From: Bacteroidota bacterium
GTDB lineage: Bacteria > Bacteroidota > Ignavibacteria > OLB7
Assembly: GCA_018266795.1 (NCBI GenBank)
Contig: JAFDZV010000007.1
Location: forward strand, 18,282-82,281
Reading direction: 5' to 3'
DNA length: 64,000 nucleotides
How positions within the stretch are numbered: the first letter of the stretch is position 1; the number at the start of each line of letters is the position of its first letter. This document shows positions 63,701-64,000 of the stretch, one piece after another. Below the pieces are notes generated by a model, which saw nothing but the letters and a program-made list of their open reading frames with translations, was not told the origin of the DNA and did no database searches. The position numbers and the translations under genes were made by a program.

Positions 63701-63867
63701 ATCAACCGAGCGCCGTTGCGGTGCGTGAGTATGTGATAGCGGAACTGAATCCCATGTTGGCGGCATGCCCGCTCGATCGAAGCAAGTGCCGGGTGATGCA
63801 AGCGCTCGCAAAGTGCGCGCAGGTTCCGCGCGGTGCCGGCAACAAAGACATCAAATGTGGATTGCAT
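60742..63867 (-). CDS. STAND-like NTPase with TPR array and unknown N-terminal domain
   Basis: 1041 residues from ATG 63867; a TTG at 63903 is an alternative. Residues 1-160 are an unassigned alpha/beta domain (FDVFVAGTARNLRALCERL, HGGGLLLCFVGDVL, AYLYIAGDAAL) that could be an effector or sensor. The NTPase has Walker A GRSESGKS at 223-230 (K229) and Walker B LTIIIDGLDQL (D306). Residues ~600-1030 contain kinesin light chain-type TPRs of ~42 residues (LATSLNNLAGALHALGRSATAMTLYYQALDIRERM, TLLTRTNLVSLYLQRGD, TATALHNLAGLYRRQSRFKDSRECYEKAL). NPHP3-like STAND proteins of this layout act as oligomerising sensors. It faces the small caspase operon tail to tail. Confidence 0.85.
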   Translation of the reverse strand: MQSTFDVFVAGTARNLRALCERLHHPALASIERACRQHGIQFRYHILTHRNGARLMHGGGLLLCFVGDVLEPGSAFHLVDTSRANGHGMARLERLLHTYAAGAEHAYLYIAGDAALQIRASAKSAAESEVVARLLRCVPAGCCSVRSGLTAFSALARQVHTDLNESLQRLCARRDQVSPADFMHAVHEDVAAMYCRIHVPIPALIDQLDVWHRQSSRPLVVTGRSESGKSGLLASWSEHLMRRGRHGVVRHFVEANPQGADHGAILRHILSNLQTDAIPPTPAGLEDALRTRIADARDLPLTIIIDGLDQLPDRSQDLRWLPQELPRMVRLIVSATTGSRAFDVACRRGWQQMEVPLPTEGMRRAFRERLSGAAPEAWPEAPEALAVECEEMVDAALTLTLEAFVGRMLAATRSEPSDELLRLVWGTRRGLRNIELCELMALRPDELAGLLHRMGQFIRLSGDCIVPAHKAVRAAVEQCLVRTPDEARDIHLRLAQYFSGMPLDGRRAEEEPWQWWRAGSRRGLRACIQNPLMFSAMMAAGCDHELWVYWRALGGSQEMTTAYRMAVNRWLASLYNMSEDASQVVSLLENLGTFLSACGLYPAAVDMLQQARDQRQRYLANDPIGLAHATATLGEILRRAGRFARAVELLHAAYDALATVPEVDAAVRAQVAGDLGLCLHESGDRTLTAAGSTHALEYLREALRLKTTRFGLYHMSTAETLSDLALVHQGQGDNRAAVMLHEEAIRIQREITGDTHGEDDHDPRYDHPALATSLNNLAGALHALGRSATAMTLYYQALDIRERMLGAEHPHTLLTRTNLVSLYLQRGDRESAHAMCEGIRAAVASVFDDDHPHYLAINTIVAQLLQALGHIDEACDLLIDTSGACLRTLGIEHQTTATALHNLAGLYRRQSRFKDSRECYEKALRAWRAVFGPDHMQVVAALCLLASVLCELGECDAGADTLAEAVAIMERILGPSNDTMFPTVCRLVSMLAGLDRHDEACAYLRHYIERHSNQEYESVAEARALFARLGCEELPYNHRTA

Positions 63868-64000
63868 ATCACATGCCTGAAAAATCGAAGCTGCACCGGG
63901 CAATCACGAGAGCCGTTCAGTACACACAGTACCGCAAAGCATTCGAATGGAGCTCGAGCACATCTGCCACACACACTGGCCTGACCCCGCTACAGTGGAC

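Noticed and set aside
63868..64000. Right-edge 133 bases
   Set aside because: No start, repeat or hairpin that could be supported; probably upstream region of the NTPase-TPR gene.

Overview
The window looks like a GC-rich chromosome of the Bacteroidota/Chlorobi (FCB) group. The main evidence is a set of exported proteins that end in a type IX secretion (Por) sorting domain: two WSxx/BNR-type beta-propellers, a Kelch propeller, a CHRD protein and two Cys-containing secreted proteins. An incomplete gene at the left edge belongs to a family frequent in that group (N-terminus with SEKRYF-like motif). A GC-rich lineage such as Kapaibacteriota or a relative is my inference, not something the sequence proves. 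No rRNA, tRNA or CRISPR array was found.

Region 1 (1-26.6 kb) is mostly housekeeping and surface genes: the T9SS cargo genes, a family 4 glycosyltransferase with an odd start, a MoxR ATPase, a family 9 (heptosyltransferase-type) glycosyltransferase, a beta-carbonic anhydrase, DoxX, DUF5335, a cysteine hydrolase, two divergent citrate synthase genes (one fused to a MerR-like DNA-binding domain, with a palindrome between them), a class I/II HDAC-like deacetylase, and a Xre-RES toxin-antitoxin pair. Intergenic gaps carry diverged dispersed repeats and clear hairpin terminators.

Region 2 (26.9-38.7 kb, plus strand) is a composite restriction island: hsdM (with a long C-terminal extension), hsdS, a putative PD-(D/E)XK nuclease, a single-chain GmrSD-like DUF262/HNH protein, hsdR and a YgjP-like zinc peptidase. 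Several neighbours overlap by ATGA. The two middle genes look lower in GC than the hsdM and hsdR that flank them, so they look like a cargo insertion.

Region 3 (38.8-63.9 kb) is the most unusual part: a 25-kb protease-rich island. A minus-strand run holds, in transcription order, a TPR-LuxR regulator, a trypsin-fold protein with Asn in place of the nucleophile Ser, a small membrane protein, a 1352-aa secreted coiled-coil protein, TPR-CHAT protease, C14 caspase-like protease, a leaderless thermolysin-like M4 protease, a 64-aa membrane protein, a 318-aa protein with a hydrophobic core, CHAT-NTPase-TPR, and a DUF2085 membrane protein. Divergent from the regulator is a second small caspase followed by a beta-rich protein; a second STAND-type NTPase-TPR protein faces them. 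Four caspase-superfamily proteases plus two P-loop sensors in one locus, several translationally coupled, suggest an undescribed NTP-regulated protease cascade of the conflict or cell-death type.
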